Shown piece after piece: positions 48,204 through 60,279 of a DNA stretch of 64,000 bases. The translations under genes and the position numbers were made by a program. This DNA is from Megaleporinus macrocephalus (lineage: Eukaryota > Chordata > Actinopteri > Characiformes > Anostomidae), in assembly GCA_021613375.1 (NCBI GenBank), contig CM038704.1, forward strand, positions 2,724,637-2,788,636, written 5' to 3'. Under the pieces are notes generated by a model. The model was not told the DNA's origin and ran no database searches. It was given only the letters and a program-made list of their open reading frames with translations. Each line of letters begins with the position of its first letter. Position 1 is the stretch's first letter.

Positions 48204-49114
48204 TAGAGATGGACCGATCAGCGTTTTTGAGGCCGATGCTGATCACCGATCATCTTTCAGCGTGATCTGCTGATACCTGATACCGATAGAGGGCGGGGCT
48301 ATACGCCACGGCAGGGCTACATGTAGTTATTAGCGCAAGCAAGTCATGAAACATGATCTGAACTGGTTTATTACCATTTTTAACGATATGTTAATGAAAC
48401 AGCATAATATTTTAAACAAAATTAGCAGAAAATAAACAAAATAAATCAAACAAATATCTCCAATACTGCAATCATTACATTTAGACCCTTAATTTAAAAC
48501 TAAAAAAGTTAATTAAATAAATACAGTTAGAACTGCAGTCATTAAACTCAGACTCTGTTATTTTAAACTAAATCTGTAATCATTAAATGTAGAATATTGA
48601 ATTGTTGCTGCTGTTCTGTTCATACCGGTCAGATCTGGTCTGTATGGTGTTCTGGGTTGTTTGTTTTGTGTTAGCTGTGCGTGCTAGCTCTGCTGTTTGC
48701 TGATACTCACTGTATTCAGCCGTGTGCAGTACTGTATCAGATTAGTATCAGATTAGTATCAGATTAGGGTGTTAAATGTCTTTGGTTCTCCTACGAGAAA
48801 CGCTGATTTTACTAATTTTACTAAACGTCCTGGATGAGTCTGAGTCACATACGATAACAAAATGCCAGACATGTTTTCTGTCAGCGCATGCCTTTCACCT
48901 AGTGGTTCAGATAGGAATTGCAGGGAGCTGGCCGGAGGGGGTTTCACGGAGGTCTTCTCTTCCTGGATGAAACACTAACTGTAAATACAGAAATTAAGCT
49001 CATTTGTTTAACGGCTCTCGGTATCGACTTAACTGGAGAAATATCGTCCGATCACATATTTTGATTAAAAATCGTCCGATACCGATACATAGCCGATCGA
49101 TCCGTCCATCTCTG
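48204..49114. mobile_element. hAT-type MITE with 8-bp target duplication
   Basis: The left end is TAGAGATGGACCGATC. The right end on the minus strand is CAGAGATGGACGGATCGATC. It is flanked by GTCTACCC (48196-48203) and GTCTACTC (49115-49122), a 7/8 match of the length hAT transposases generate. The interior of about 910 bp has no transposase frame. Subterminal CCGATAC / GATCACCGATC words recur near both ends. Confidence 0.88.
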
Positions 49115-49122
49115 GTCTACTC

Positions 49123-49560
49123 CAGCGTCGACTACTGCAGCTGAACCTGTTTGTAGTTCGGCTCCTCGAGCTGAGCACCGCAGTGCAATGTCACGTCAGG
49201 AAGCTTCAGAATACGCTGCTCTGAACCCTGCTAGACCTGCGGCGTGTGTGTTTTTCATGATAAGTTATAAATATTGCTGTATGAAGCCCCCCCGCCACCC
49301 CCCCCCCACCCATGTGACCTCTCTGTACGAGGGGAAGCGTCCGGCCGGGTGTGTGCACTGTGGAGAGAGCAGAGCAGATGAGCGGCCGTGTGCGTGACCC
49401 TGTTTCTGGATTTCAGACACGATTAACAGCTTTTTTTTCCTCTTCACGCTCGTCCTCGCTCGGACAGACTTCCTGCCTCAGACGGGCCGAGGCAGACAAA
49501 CAAGTCCCTGATGGGGCACCGCATCACTTCCCTTATACTATAGTCGAGCATGTAGCCAGT

Positions 49561-49563
<3 letters not shown>
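49123..49563. other. gxylt2 intron 1, GC-richer single-copy part
   Basis: About 440 bp of higher-complexity DNA including a CCCCCCCGCCACC patch. No coding exon was recognised. It could hold regulatory sequence, but no specific element is supported. Confidence 0.45.
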
Positions 49564-49604
<41 letters not shown>

Positions 49605-50173
49605 AAGAGAGAAAGGGTGAGAGAGCAGGGGAGAGAGAAAGGGTGAGAGAGCGAGGGAGAGAGAGAAAGAGCGAAAAAGAGGTAGAAGGATATATATATA
49701 TATTACTGAGAGAGAGCTGGACGGAGCAAGAGAAAGAGTGAGATAAAGAGAGAAGGAGAGGGAAAGAGAGCTAAAGAGGCAGAGAGAGACAGAGAGAGAG
49801 AAAGAGAGACGGGGAGGGAGAGACAGAGAGAGAAAAAGAGGGTGAGAGAAAGAGGTCGTGCTATATATATATATATATATATTAGTGAGAGAGAGAGCTA
49901 GATGGGGAGGGAGAGAGAGATAGGGTGAGATAAAGACAGAGAGAAAGAGAGGGTGAGAGAGAGAATGAGAAAAAGAGGTAGTGCTATATATATATATATA
50001 TATATTTATATATGTGTAGATAGAGAGAGATATATAGAGAGAGTAAGAGGGAGGGAGAGTGAGAGAGAAAGACAGAGTGAGAAGGAGGTAGAGGGATATA
50101 TGTATATATATTAGTGAGAGAGAGAGCTAGACGGGGAGGGAGAGAGAAAGGGGGGGTAAGAAAGAGGTAGTGC

Positions 50174-50204
<31 letters not shown>

Positions 50205-50220
50205 TAGTGAGAGAGAGAGT
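49564..50220. repeat. GA-rich tract with four TA clusters
   Basis: (GA)n with GGGTGAGAGA / GCTAGACGGGGAGGGA-type words. It is interrupted by (TA)n clusters near 49690, 49863, 49985 and 50175, each preceded by GAGGTAG or GTGCTA-like words and mostly followed by a TTAGTGAGAGAG or related block. A unit of roughly 120-190 bp has therefore been repeated. Confidence 0.9.
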
Positions 50221-50380
50221 GAAGTGCTGACAGGCTGAAGAGTTTCAGAGTGTTGAAGAGTGTTACGTGTTGAAGAGTGTTAAGCAGGTAAATATCTGGG
50301 AGGGTGATTCAGCAGCTCTACATAAAATAATCTCCAGAACAGCAGCTTTACCAGCGAAGAACAAAACTATGATCACCTTT

Positions 50381-52046
50381 CAGCTCTCCAGCGTTCTCCA
50401 GCTCTCCAGCTCTCCAGCCCTTCAGCTCTCCAGCCCTTCAGCTCTCCAGGTCTCCAGCTCTCCAGCTCTCCAGCTGTCCAGCTCTTCAGCTCTCCAGCTC
50501 TTCAGCTCTTCAGCTCTTCAGCTCTCCAGCTCTTCAGCTCTTCAGCTCTTCAGCTCTCCAGCCCTTCAGCTCTCCAGCTCTCCAGCTCTCCAGCCCTTCA
50601 GCTCTCCAGCCCTTCAGCTCTCCAGGTCTCCAGCTCTCCAGCTCTTTAGCTCTTCAGCTCTTTAGCTGTCCAGCTCTTGAGCTCTCCAGCTCTCCAGCTC
50701 TTTAGCTCTCCAGCTCTCCAGCTCTCCAGCGTTCTCCAGCTCTCCAGCTCTCCAGCTCTTCAGCTCTCCAGCTCTCCAGCGTTTTCCAGCTCTCCAGCTC
50801 TTCAGCGTTCTTCAGCTCTCTAGCTCTTCAGCGTTCTTCAGCTCTCAAGTTCTTTAGCTCTTCTGCTCTCCAGCTCTTCAGCTCTTCAGCTCTCCAGCCC
50901 TTCAGCTCTCCAGGTCTCCAGCTCTCCAGCTCTCCAGCTGTCCAGCTCTTCAGCTCTCCAGCTCTTCAGCTCTTCAGCTCTTCAGCTCTCCAGCTCTTCA
51001 GCTCTTCAGCTCTTCAGCTCTCCAGCCCTTCAGCCCTTCAGCTCTCCAGCTCTCCAGCTCTCCAGCCCTTCAGCTCTCCAGCCCTTCAGCTCTCCAGCCC
51101 TTCAGCTCTCCAGGTCTCCAGCTCTCCAGCTCTTTAGCTCTTCAGCTCTTTAGCTGTCCAGCTCTTGAGCTCTCCAGCTCTCCAGCTCTTGAGCTCTCCA
51201 GCTCTTTAGCTCTCCAGCTCTTCAGTTCTCCAGCTCTCCAGCTCTCCAGCTCTTCAGTTCTCCAGCTCTCCAGCTCTCCAGCTCTTCAGCTCTCCAGCGT
51301 TTTCCAGCTCTCCAGCTCTCCAGCTCTTGAGCTCTCCAGCTCTTTAGCTCTCCAGCTCTTCAGTTCTCCAGCTCTCCAGCTCTCCAGCGTTCTCCAGCTC
51401 TCCAGCTCTCCAGCTCTTCAGCTCTCCAGCTCTCCAGCGTTTTCCAGCTCTCCAGCTCTTCAGCGTTCTTCAGCTCTCTAGCTCTTCAGCGTTCTTCAGC
51501 TCTCAAGTTCTTTAGCTCTTCTGCTCTCCAGCTCTTCAGCTCTTCAGCTCTCCAGCTCTCCAGCTCTCCAGCTCTTCAGCTCTTCAGCTCTCCAACTCTC
51601 CAGCTCTCCAGCTCTCCAGCTCTCTAGCTCTTTAGCTCTTTAGCTCTCCAGCTCTTTAGCTCTTCAGCTCCCCAGCTCTCCAGCTCTCCAGCTCTCCAGC
51701 TCTTTAGCTCTTTAGCTCTTTAGCTCTTCAGCGCTCTTCAGCGTTCTTTAGCTCTCCAGCTCTTCAGCGTTCTTCAGCTCTCAAGTTCTCTAGCTCTTCT
51801 GCTCTCCAGCTCTCCAGCTCTTTAGCTTTTGAGCGCTCTTCAGCGTTCTTCAGCTCTCCAGCTCTTCAGCGTTCTTCAGCTCTCAAGCTCTCTTGCTCCT
51901 CTGCTCTCCAGCTCTCCAACTCTCCAGCTCTTTAGCTCTCCAGCTCTCCAGCTCTCCAGCTCTCCAGCTCTCCAGCTCTTCAGCTCTTCAGCTCTCCAGC
52001 TCTCCAGCTCTTCAGCTCTCCAGCTCTTCAGCGTTCTCCAGCTAGA
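50381..52046. repeat. CAGCTCTC 8-bp minisatellite
   Basis: About 200 copies of CAGCTCTC / CAGCTCTT with CAGCCCTT, CAGGTCTC and CAGCGTTCTT variants. Long blocks repeat: the 50.40-50.64 kb block returns near 50.88-51.13 kb, and the CAGCGTTCTTCAGCTCTC block near 50.80 kb returns near 51.46 kb. Leu-Ser-rich frames are artefacts. Confidence 0.96.
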
Positions 52047-52435
52047 AGGTTTCTAAACGCAGAAGGTCCAGCAAACATGCTGCACTGACATTGTGCACGC
52101 AGGCAGCCGGTTAGCCGTGTACTCGTGAAAACTGAGAGTGAGTCGGCTCTGGGAAGGCCTCGGAACACTCCTGATGGATTAAGTTAGATGAAATTGGAGA
52201 TCCAGTTTAATCCGGTTTATGAGGTAAGGCTGATACGCTCGTTTGGATGTTTTCTCTCGCTGGAAGTGAGCGGGTGAGTGTGCGAGAGGGAGAGTGAGAC
52301 AAGAAAGCTGTTCTCGTTCACTAGTGCACTAACAGACACGCTCAGAGCATTAATGGTAAACCACAGCGCTCTACATGTCGTCTACACTGTGGCTACATTT
52401 CACTGTTAAAGGGCAACTCCACCAAAGTTTCTCAG
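52047..52435. other. gxylt2 intron 1, short single-copy island
   Basis: About 390 bp of ordinary-complexity DNA. It ends in TTAAAGGGCAACTCCACCAA and TTGCACCACCAACACTGTTC, from which the 39-bp array starts. No exon was recognised. Confidence 0.5.
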
Positions 52436-55400
52436 AATTATTGCACCACCAACACTGTTCCTTCATCCCTTCATTTCTTTATCATCACCAACACTGTTCC
52501 TTCATTCCTTTATCATCACCAACACTGTTCCTTCATCCCTTCATTCCTTTATCATCACCAACACTGTTCCTTCATTCCTTTATCATCACCAACACTGTTC
52601 CTTCATTCCTTTATCACCACCAACACTGTTACTTCATCCCTTCATTCCTTTATCATCACCAACACTGTTCCTTCATCTCTTCATTCTTTTAACATCACCA
52701 ACACTGTTCCTTCATCCCTTCATTCCTTTATCATCACCAACACTGTTCCTTCATCCCTTCATTCCTTTATCATCACCAACACTGTTCCTTCATCTCTTCA
52801 TTCTTTTATCATCACCAACACTGTTCCTTCATCCCTTCATTCCTTTATCACCACCAACACTGTTCCTTCATCCCTTCATTCCTTTATCATCACCAACACT
52901 GTTCCTTCATTCCTTTATCATCACTAACACTGTTCCTTCATCCCTTCATTCCTTTATCATCACCAACACTGTTCGTTCATCTCTTCATTCCTTTATCATC
53001 ACCAAAACTGTTCCTTCATCACTTCATTCCTTTATCACCAACACTGCTCCTTTATTCCTTCATTTCTTTATCATCACCAAAACTGTTCCTTCATCCCTTC
53101 ATTCCTTTATCATCAGCAGCACTGTTCCTTCATCCCTTTGTTCCTTTATCACCACCAACACTGTTCTTTCATCCATTCATTACTTTATCATCACCAACAC
53201 TGTTCCTTCATCCCTTCATTGCTTTATCATCACCAACACTGTTCCTTCATCCCTTCATTGGTTTATCATCACCAACACTGTTCCTTCATCCCTTTATTCT
53301 TTTATCATCACCAACACTGTTCCTTCATCCCTTCATTCCTTTATCATCACCAACACTGTTCCTTCATCCCTTTATTCCTTTATCATCACCAACACTGCTC
53401 CTTTATTCCTTCATTTCTTTATCACCAAAACTGTTCCTTCATCCCTTCATTCCTTTATCATCAGCAGCACTGTTCCTTCATCCCTTTGTTCCTTTATCAC
53501 CACCAACACTGTTCCTTCATCCATTCATTACTTTATCATCACCAACACTGTTCCTTCATCCCTTCATTGCTTTATCATCACCAAAACTGTTCCTTCATCC
53601 CTTCATTCGTTTATCATCACCAACACTGTTCCTTCATCCCTTTGTTCCTTTATCACCACCAACACTGTTCCTTCATCCATTCATTACTTTATCATCACCA
53701 ACACTGTTCCTTCATCCCTTCATTCCTTTATCATCACCAACACTGTTCCTTCATCCCTTCATTCCTTTATCATCACCAACACTGTTCCTTCATTTCTTCC
53801 TCCCTTCATTGCTTTCTCATCACCACCACTGTTCCTTCATTCCTTCCTCCCTTCATTGCTTTTTCATCACCAACACTGTTTCCTCATCCCTTCATTCCTT
53901 TATCATCACCAACACTGTTCCTTCATCCCTTCATTTCTTCATTCCTTTATTCCTTTATTGTCGCCAAGTGTTCCTTCATCCTTCATTCCTTTATCATCAC
54001 CAACACTGTTCCTTCATCCCTTCATTCGTTTATCATCACCAACACTGTTCCTTCATCCCTTTATTCTTTTATCATCACCAACACTGTTCCTTCATCCCTT
54101 CATTCCTTTATCATTACTAACACTGTTCATTCATCCCTTCATTCCTTTATTATCACCAACATTGTTCATTCATCCCTTCATTCCTTTATCATCACCAACA
54201 CTGTTCCTTCATCCCTTCATTCCTTTATCATCACCAACACTGTTCCTTCATCCCTTCATTCCTTTATCACCACCCACACTGTTCCTTCATCCCTTTATTT
54301 CTTTATCATCACCAACACTGTTCTTTCATCCCTTCGTTCCTTTGTCATCACCAACACTGTTCCTTCATCCCTTCATTCCTTTCTCATCACCAACACTGTT
54401 CCTTCATTCCTTTATCATCACCAACACTGTTCCTTCATTCCTTCCTCCCTTCATTGCTTTATCACCACCAACACTGTTCCTTCATCCCTTCATTTCTTCA
54501 TCCCTTTATTCCTTTATCGTCACCAAGTGTTCCTTCATTCCTTTATCATCACCAACACTGTTCCTTCATCCATTCATTCCTTTATCATCACCAACACTGT
54601 TCCTTCATCCCTTCATTCTTTTATCATCACCAACACTGTTCCTTCATCCCTTCATTCCTTTATCATCACTAACACTGTTCATTCATCCCTTCATTCCTTT
54701 ATTATTACCAACACTGTTCCTTCATCCCTTCATTCCTTTATTATCACCAACACTGTTCCTTTATCCCTTCATTCCATTATCATCATCATCAACACTGTTC
54801 CTTCATCCCTTCATTCATTTATCATCACCAACACTGTTCCTTCATTCCTTCCTCCCTTCATTGCTTTTTCATCACCAACACTGTTCCTTTATTCCTTCCT
54901 CCCTTCATTGCTTTTTCATCACCAACACTGTTCCCTCATCCCTTCATTCCTTTATCATCACCAACACTGTTCCGTCATCCCTTCATTTCTTCATCCCTTT
55001 ATTCCTGTATCGTCACCAAGTGTTCCTTCATCCTTCATTCCTTTATCATCACCAACACTGTTCCTTCATCCCTTCATTCGTTTATCATCACCAACACTGT
55101 TCCTTCATCCCTTTATTCTTTTATCACCAACACTGTTCCTTCATCCCTTCATTCCTTTATCATCACCAACACTGTTCCTTCATCCCTTCATTCCTTTATC
55201 ATCACCAACACTGTTCCTTCATTCCTTTATCACCACCCACACTGTTCCTTCATCCCCTCATTCCTTTATCATCACCAACACTGTTCCTTCATCCCTTCAT
55301 TCCTTTATCATCACCCACACTGTTCCTTCATCCCTTCATTTCTTTATCATCACCAACACTGTTCCTTCATCCCTTTATCATCACCCACACTGTTCCTTCA

Positions 55401-58400
55401 TCCCTTCATTCATTTATCATCACCAACACTGTTCCTTCATTCCTTCATCCCTTCATTTCTTCATCCCTTTATTCCTTTATCGTCACCAAGTGTTCCTTCA
55501 TCCTTCATTCCTTTATCATCACCAACACTGTTCCTTCATGTCTTCATTCCTTTATTATCACCAACACTGTTCCTTCATCCCTTCATTTATTTATCATCAC
55601 CAACACTGTTCCTTCATCCCTTCATTCATTTATCATCACCAACACTGTTCCTTCATTCCTTCCTCCCTTCATTGCTTTTTCATCACCAACACTGTTCCCT
55701 CATCCCTTCATTTCTTCATCCCTTTATTCCTTTATCGTCACCAACACTGTTCCTTCATCTCTTCATTCCTTTATCATCACCAACACTGTTCCTTCATTCC
55801 TTCCTCCCTTCATTGCTTTTTCATCACCAACACTGTTCCTTCATTCCTTCCTCCCTTCATTGCTTTTTCATCACCAACACTGTTCCCTCATTCCTTCATT
55901 CCTTTATCATCACCAACACTGTTCCTTCATCCCTTCATTTCTTCATCCCTTTATTCCTTTATCATCACCAAGTGTTCCTTCATCCTTCATTTCTTTATCA
56001 TCACCAACACTGTTCCTTCATCCCTTCATTCCTTTATCATCACCAACACTGTTCCTTCATCCCTTCATTCCTTTATCATCACTAACACTGTTCATTCATC
56101 CCTTCATTCCTTTATTATCACCAACACTGTTCCTTCATCCCTTCATTCCTTTACTATCACCAACACTTCCTTCATCCCTTCATCCCTTTATCATCACCAA
56201 CACTGTTCCTTCATCCCTTCATTCCTTTATCATCACCCACACTGTTCCTTCATCCCTTTATTTCTTTATCATCACCAACACTGTTCCTTCATCCCTTCAT
56301 TCCTTTATCATCACCCACACTGTTCCTTCATCCCTTCATTTCTTTATCATCACCAACACTGTTCCTTCATCCCTTTATCATCACCCACACTGTTCCTTCA
56401 TCCCTTCATTTCTTTATCATCACCAACACTGTTCCTTCATCCCTTCGTCATCACCAACACTTCCTTCATCCCCTCATACCTTTATCACCACCAACACTGT
56501 TCCTTCATTTCTTGATCATCACCAACACTGTTCTTCATCCCTTCATTCCTTTATCATCACCAACACTGTTCCTTCATCCCTTCATTCCTTTATCATCACC
56601 AACACTGTTCCTTCATCCCTTCATTCCTTTATTGTCACCAACACTGTTCCTTTATCCCTTCATTCCTTTATCATCACCAACACTGTTCCTTCATCCCCTC
56701 ATTCCTTATCACCAACACTGTTCCTTTATCCCTTTGTTCCTTTATTACCACCAACACTGTTCCTTCATCCCTTCATTCCTTCATCATCACCAACACTGCT
56801 CCTTTATCCCTTCATTCCTTTATCATCACCAAAACTGTTCCGTCATCCCTTCATTCCTTTATCATCAGCAGCACTGTTCCTTCATCCCTTTGTTCCTTTA
56901 TCACCACCAACACTGTTCCTTCACCCCTTCATTCCTTTATCATCACCAACACTGTTCCTTCATCCTTTCATTCCTTTATCATCACCAACACTGTTCCTTC
57001 ATTCCTTCATTCCTTTATCATCACCAACACTGTTCCTTCATCCCTTCATTGCTTTATCACCACCAACACTGTTCCTTCATCCCTTCATTCCTTTATCATC
57101 ACCAACACTGTTCCTTCATCCCTTCATTGCTTTATCATTACCCACACTGTTCCTTCATCCCTTTATCACCACCAACACTGTTCCTTCATCCCTTCATTCC
57201 TTTATCAACACCAACACTTCCTTCATCCCTTCGTTCCTTTATCATCACCAACACTGTTCCTTCATTCCTTTATCATCACCAACACTGTTCCTTCATTCCA
57301 TTATCATCATCACCAACACTGTTCCTTCATTCCTTCCTCCTTTCATTCCTTTATCATCACCAACACTGTTCCCTCATCCCTTCATTCCTTTGTCATCACC
57401 AACACTGTTCCTTCAATCCTTCCTCTCTTCATTCCTTTATCACCACCAACACTGTTCCCTCATCCCTTCATTCCTTTATCACCACCAACACTGTTCCCTC
57501 ATCCCTTCATTACTTTGTCATCACCAACACTGTTCCTTCAATCCTTCCTCTCTTCATTCCTTTATCACCACCAACACTGTTCCTTCGTCCCTTCATTTCT
57601 TCATCCCTTTATTCCTTTATCGTCACCAAGTGTTCCTTCATCCCTTCATTCCTTTATCATCACCAACACTGTTCCTTCATCCATTCATTCCTTTATCACC
57701 ACCAACACTGTTCCTTCATCCCTTCTTTCCGTTATCACCACCAACACTGTTCCTTCATCCCTTTATTCCTTTATCATCACCAACACTGTTCCTTCATCCC
57801 TTCATTCCTTTATCATCACCAACACTGTTCCTTCATCCATTCATTCCTTTATCACCACCAACACTGTTACTTCATCCCTTCTTTCCTTTATCACCACCAA
57901 CACTGTTCCTTCATCCCTTCTTTCCTTTATCATCACCAACACTGTTCCTTCATCCCTTCATTCCTTTATCATCACCCACACTGTTCCTTCATCCATTCAT
58001 TCCTTTATCATCACTAACACTGTTCCTTCATCCCTTCATTCCTTTTTCATCACTAACACTGTTCATTCATTCCTTTATCATCACCAACACTGTTCCTTCA
58101 TCCCTTCATTCCTTTATCATCACCAGCACTGTTCCTTCATCCCTTCATTCCTTTATCATCACCAACACTGTTCCTTCATCCCTTCATTCCTTTATCACCA
58201 CCCACACTGTTCCTTCATCCCCTCATTCCTTTATCATCACCAACACTGTTCCTTCATCCCTTCATTCCTTTATCACCACCCACACTGTTCCTTCATCCCC
58301 TCATTCCTTTATCATCACCAACACTGTTCCTTCATCCCTTCATTCCTTTATCATCACCAACACTGTTCCTTCATCCCTTCATTCCTTTATCATCACCAAC

Positions 58401-58422
58401 ACTGTTCCTTCATCCATCAACA
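52436..58422 (+). repeat. 39-bp minisatellite, 6 kb
   Basis: About 160 units of a 39-bp period with cores CATCACCAACACTGTTCCTT and CATCCCTTCATTCCTTTAT. Shorter forms lack one CATCCCTT block. Because 39 is 13 codons, open frames of 1125 and 1561 codons run through it. They have no protein character other than the repeat and should not be annotated. A marker block with TTTATCGTCACCAAGTGTTC recurs about every 0.5 kb. Confidence 0.98.
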
Positions 58423-59176
58423 AGAGTGTGTATTTAGTATGTCAGGTAGATGAGAAAACATATATCAGTGTAAAGCGAGCTATATCTGATTGTCCAGACT
58501 TTCGTTCAGTAGCAGCTCTCAGGAAGAAACGGGTTCATTAATTTTCTCCTCGTGCACATTAACATCATCGCCGTGTGTTTGTAGAGTGTTCTAATAGTGA
58601 ACGTTATTAATGCCGACACGCTGTTTGTAACCCATCACTCAAACTTACAGCCGCGTGATGGACCTGGCGCTGTGGGACGAGTACCGACTGGGCCTAGCGG
58701 TTCTCGCCGAAGCGTTTTAAACAAACAGCGTTTGCCGTCATCTGGAACTCAGTTATGTTGGGCGCCTGGAGGCGGACTCGCTGCCTCAGGGCAGCCACGT
58801 TACGTTGGAGCCATAAACATGTCATCTGGGAAGACTTAGAGCTTCTCTTCCCCCTTTTTTTTCTTAACCCTCTCCGCCAAACTCCAAAAACAATGTTCTC
58901 CTCGCTCGCCCGAGCATCCTGACGAGTTGTGCTGCAGTCTGCGGTGCTCCAGCGGGAAAAGGAGGAAGAGGAGAGGAACTCATTCCTACTTCAGGTCTCC
59001 AGCCTTTTACAGCAGGGTCTCGAGCCAAGCATGGCATGAAAAAGCAGCTTTTGGCAGAGCAGGCTAGGATCGTGAGGTGGTGGGCTGGTGGGGTGGGTAA
59101 GTGGGGGGGGGTGTTAAATCAGTTGGCCGAGCGGTTAAAAGCTTGCTGAAAAGCGCTGGCTCTGTTCCCGCACACG
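58423..59176. promoter_or_regulatory. Single-copy, CpG-containing island in gxylt2 intron 1
   Basis: 750 bp of high-complexity DNA between two arrays, with TTCATTAATTTTC, TTATTAATGCCGAC and GTTTTAAACAAACAGCG (forkhead-like) words. There is no credible exon: frames here resemble no GXYLT sequence. It could be an intronic enhancer; only composition supports this. Confidence 0.25.
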
Positions 59177-59222
<46 letters not shown>

Positions 59223-59557
59223 GAGAGAGAGTGAGAGAGAGAGAGATAGGAAGAGAGAGAGAGAGAGGGAGAGAGAGAGAGAGAGAGGGAGAGAGAGAGC
59301 GAGAGAGAGAGAGTGAGAGAGAGGGAGAGAGAGAGTGAGAGAGAAAGAGAGGGAGTGTGAGAGTGAGAGAGAGAGATAGAGGGAGAGAGAGAGAGAGAGA
59401 GTGAGAGAAAGAGAGCAAGAGAGAGAGAGAGAGAGAGAGAGTGAAAGAGAGGGAGAGAGAGAGAGAGAGAGAGAAAGAGAGCAAGAGATAGAGAGAAAGA
59501 GAGGGAGAAAGAGATAGAGAGAGAGATAAAAAGGGGAGAGAGTGAGAGAAAGAGAGG

Positions 59558-59608
<51 letters not shown>

Positions 59609-59629
59609 GGAGTGAGAGAGAGAGAGAGA

Positions 59630-59673
<44 letters not shown>
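59177..59673. repeat. (GA)n tract
   Basis: About 500 bp of almost pure purine, GA with scattered GGGA, AAAGA and GTGA. The Leu-Ser frames on the minus strand are artefacts. Confidence 0.97.
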
Positions 59674-59676
<3 letters not shown>

Positions 59677-60279
59677 TCCATGCGGAGCTGAAAGCCGTAC
59701 TTGAATAGCTGGGCTCCTCCTGGGTCGCTCCCTGATACCTAGAAGTTGGAGGCGACACTGAAGCAGTTGTTTTAGGATTTGGTTGATTTAAAACAGGGGT
59801 GAGGAATTCTGGGCCTGGAGATCCGGATCCCCGCCCCTGCTCCGACAGGCTTCTTCTGGGAAAGAAAGGAAATGGCTTTGGTGGAGGTGCTGCTCTGCGA
59901 TGGTGGCGCACCGCCTGATTAGAAGCCGACCTATACTAACGAACATAATACCTCCTCCTCGCTATCGTCCCGGTAACCGCTTCCAGATGTGCGGATTTCA
60001 TGACCAGCTCTGTGAACGCTGTGTGCTGCTGGGATCTGATGGAAAAGAGGTCAGAGCTCTGAGTCCACGAGTCTATTTTGTGTACATGATGAAACTTCGG
60101 AGAACTGTTAGCTGTCTGGCCGTCGTCCTAGGCGGGAGTCCAGCGCTCCGTCTTCCCAGGAGGGAAAGAAAAACTCCGGCAGAGCTCCAGCAGAGCTCCT
60201 TCTCCTGCAGTGGGAACGATGACACAACTCCTCTATTATAATTCAGGGTCTAAATAACGATGCGGAGTCTGTGCAACTA
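59674..60279. other. gxylt2 intron 1, single-copy part
   Basis: It includes AACAGGGGTGAGGAATTCTG followed by GGCCTGGAGATCC near 59795, which resembles the end of a common fish repeat. No exon was recognised. Confidence 0.45.

Noticed and set aside
53856..58541. 1561-codon and 1125-codon frames as giant repetitive proteins
   Set aside because: The 39-bp period keeps three frames open by arithmetic. Units vary by insertion and deletion of whole blocks, and the sequence has no protein family features.
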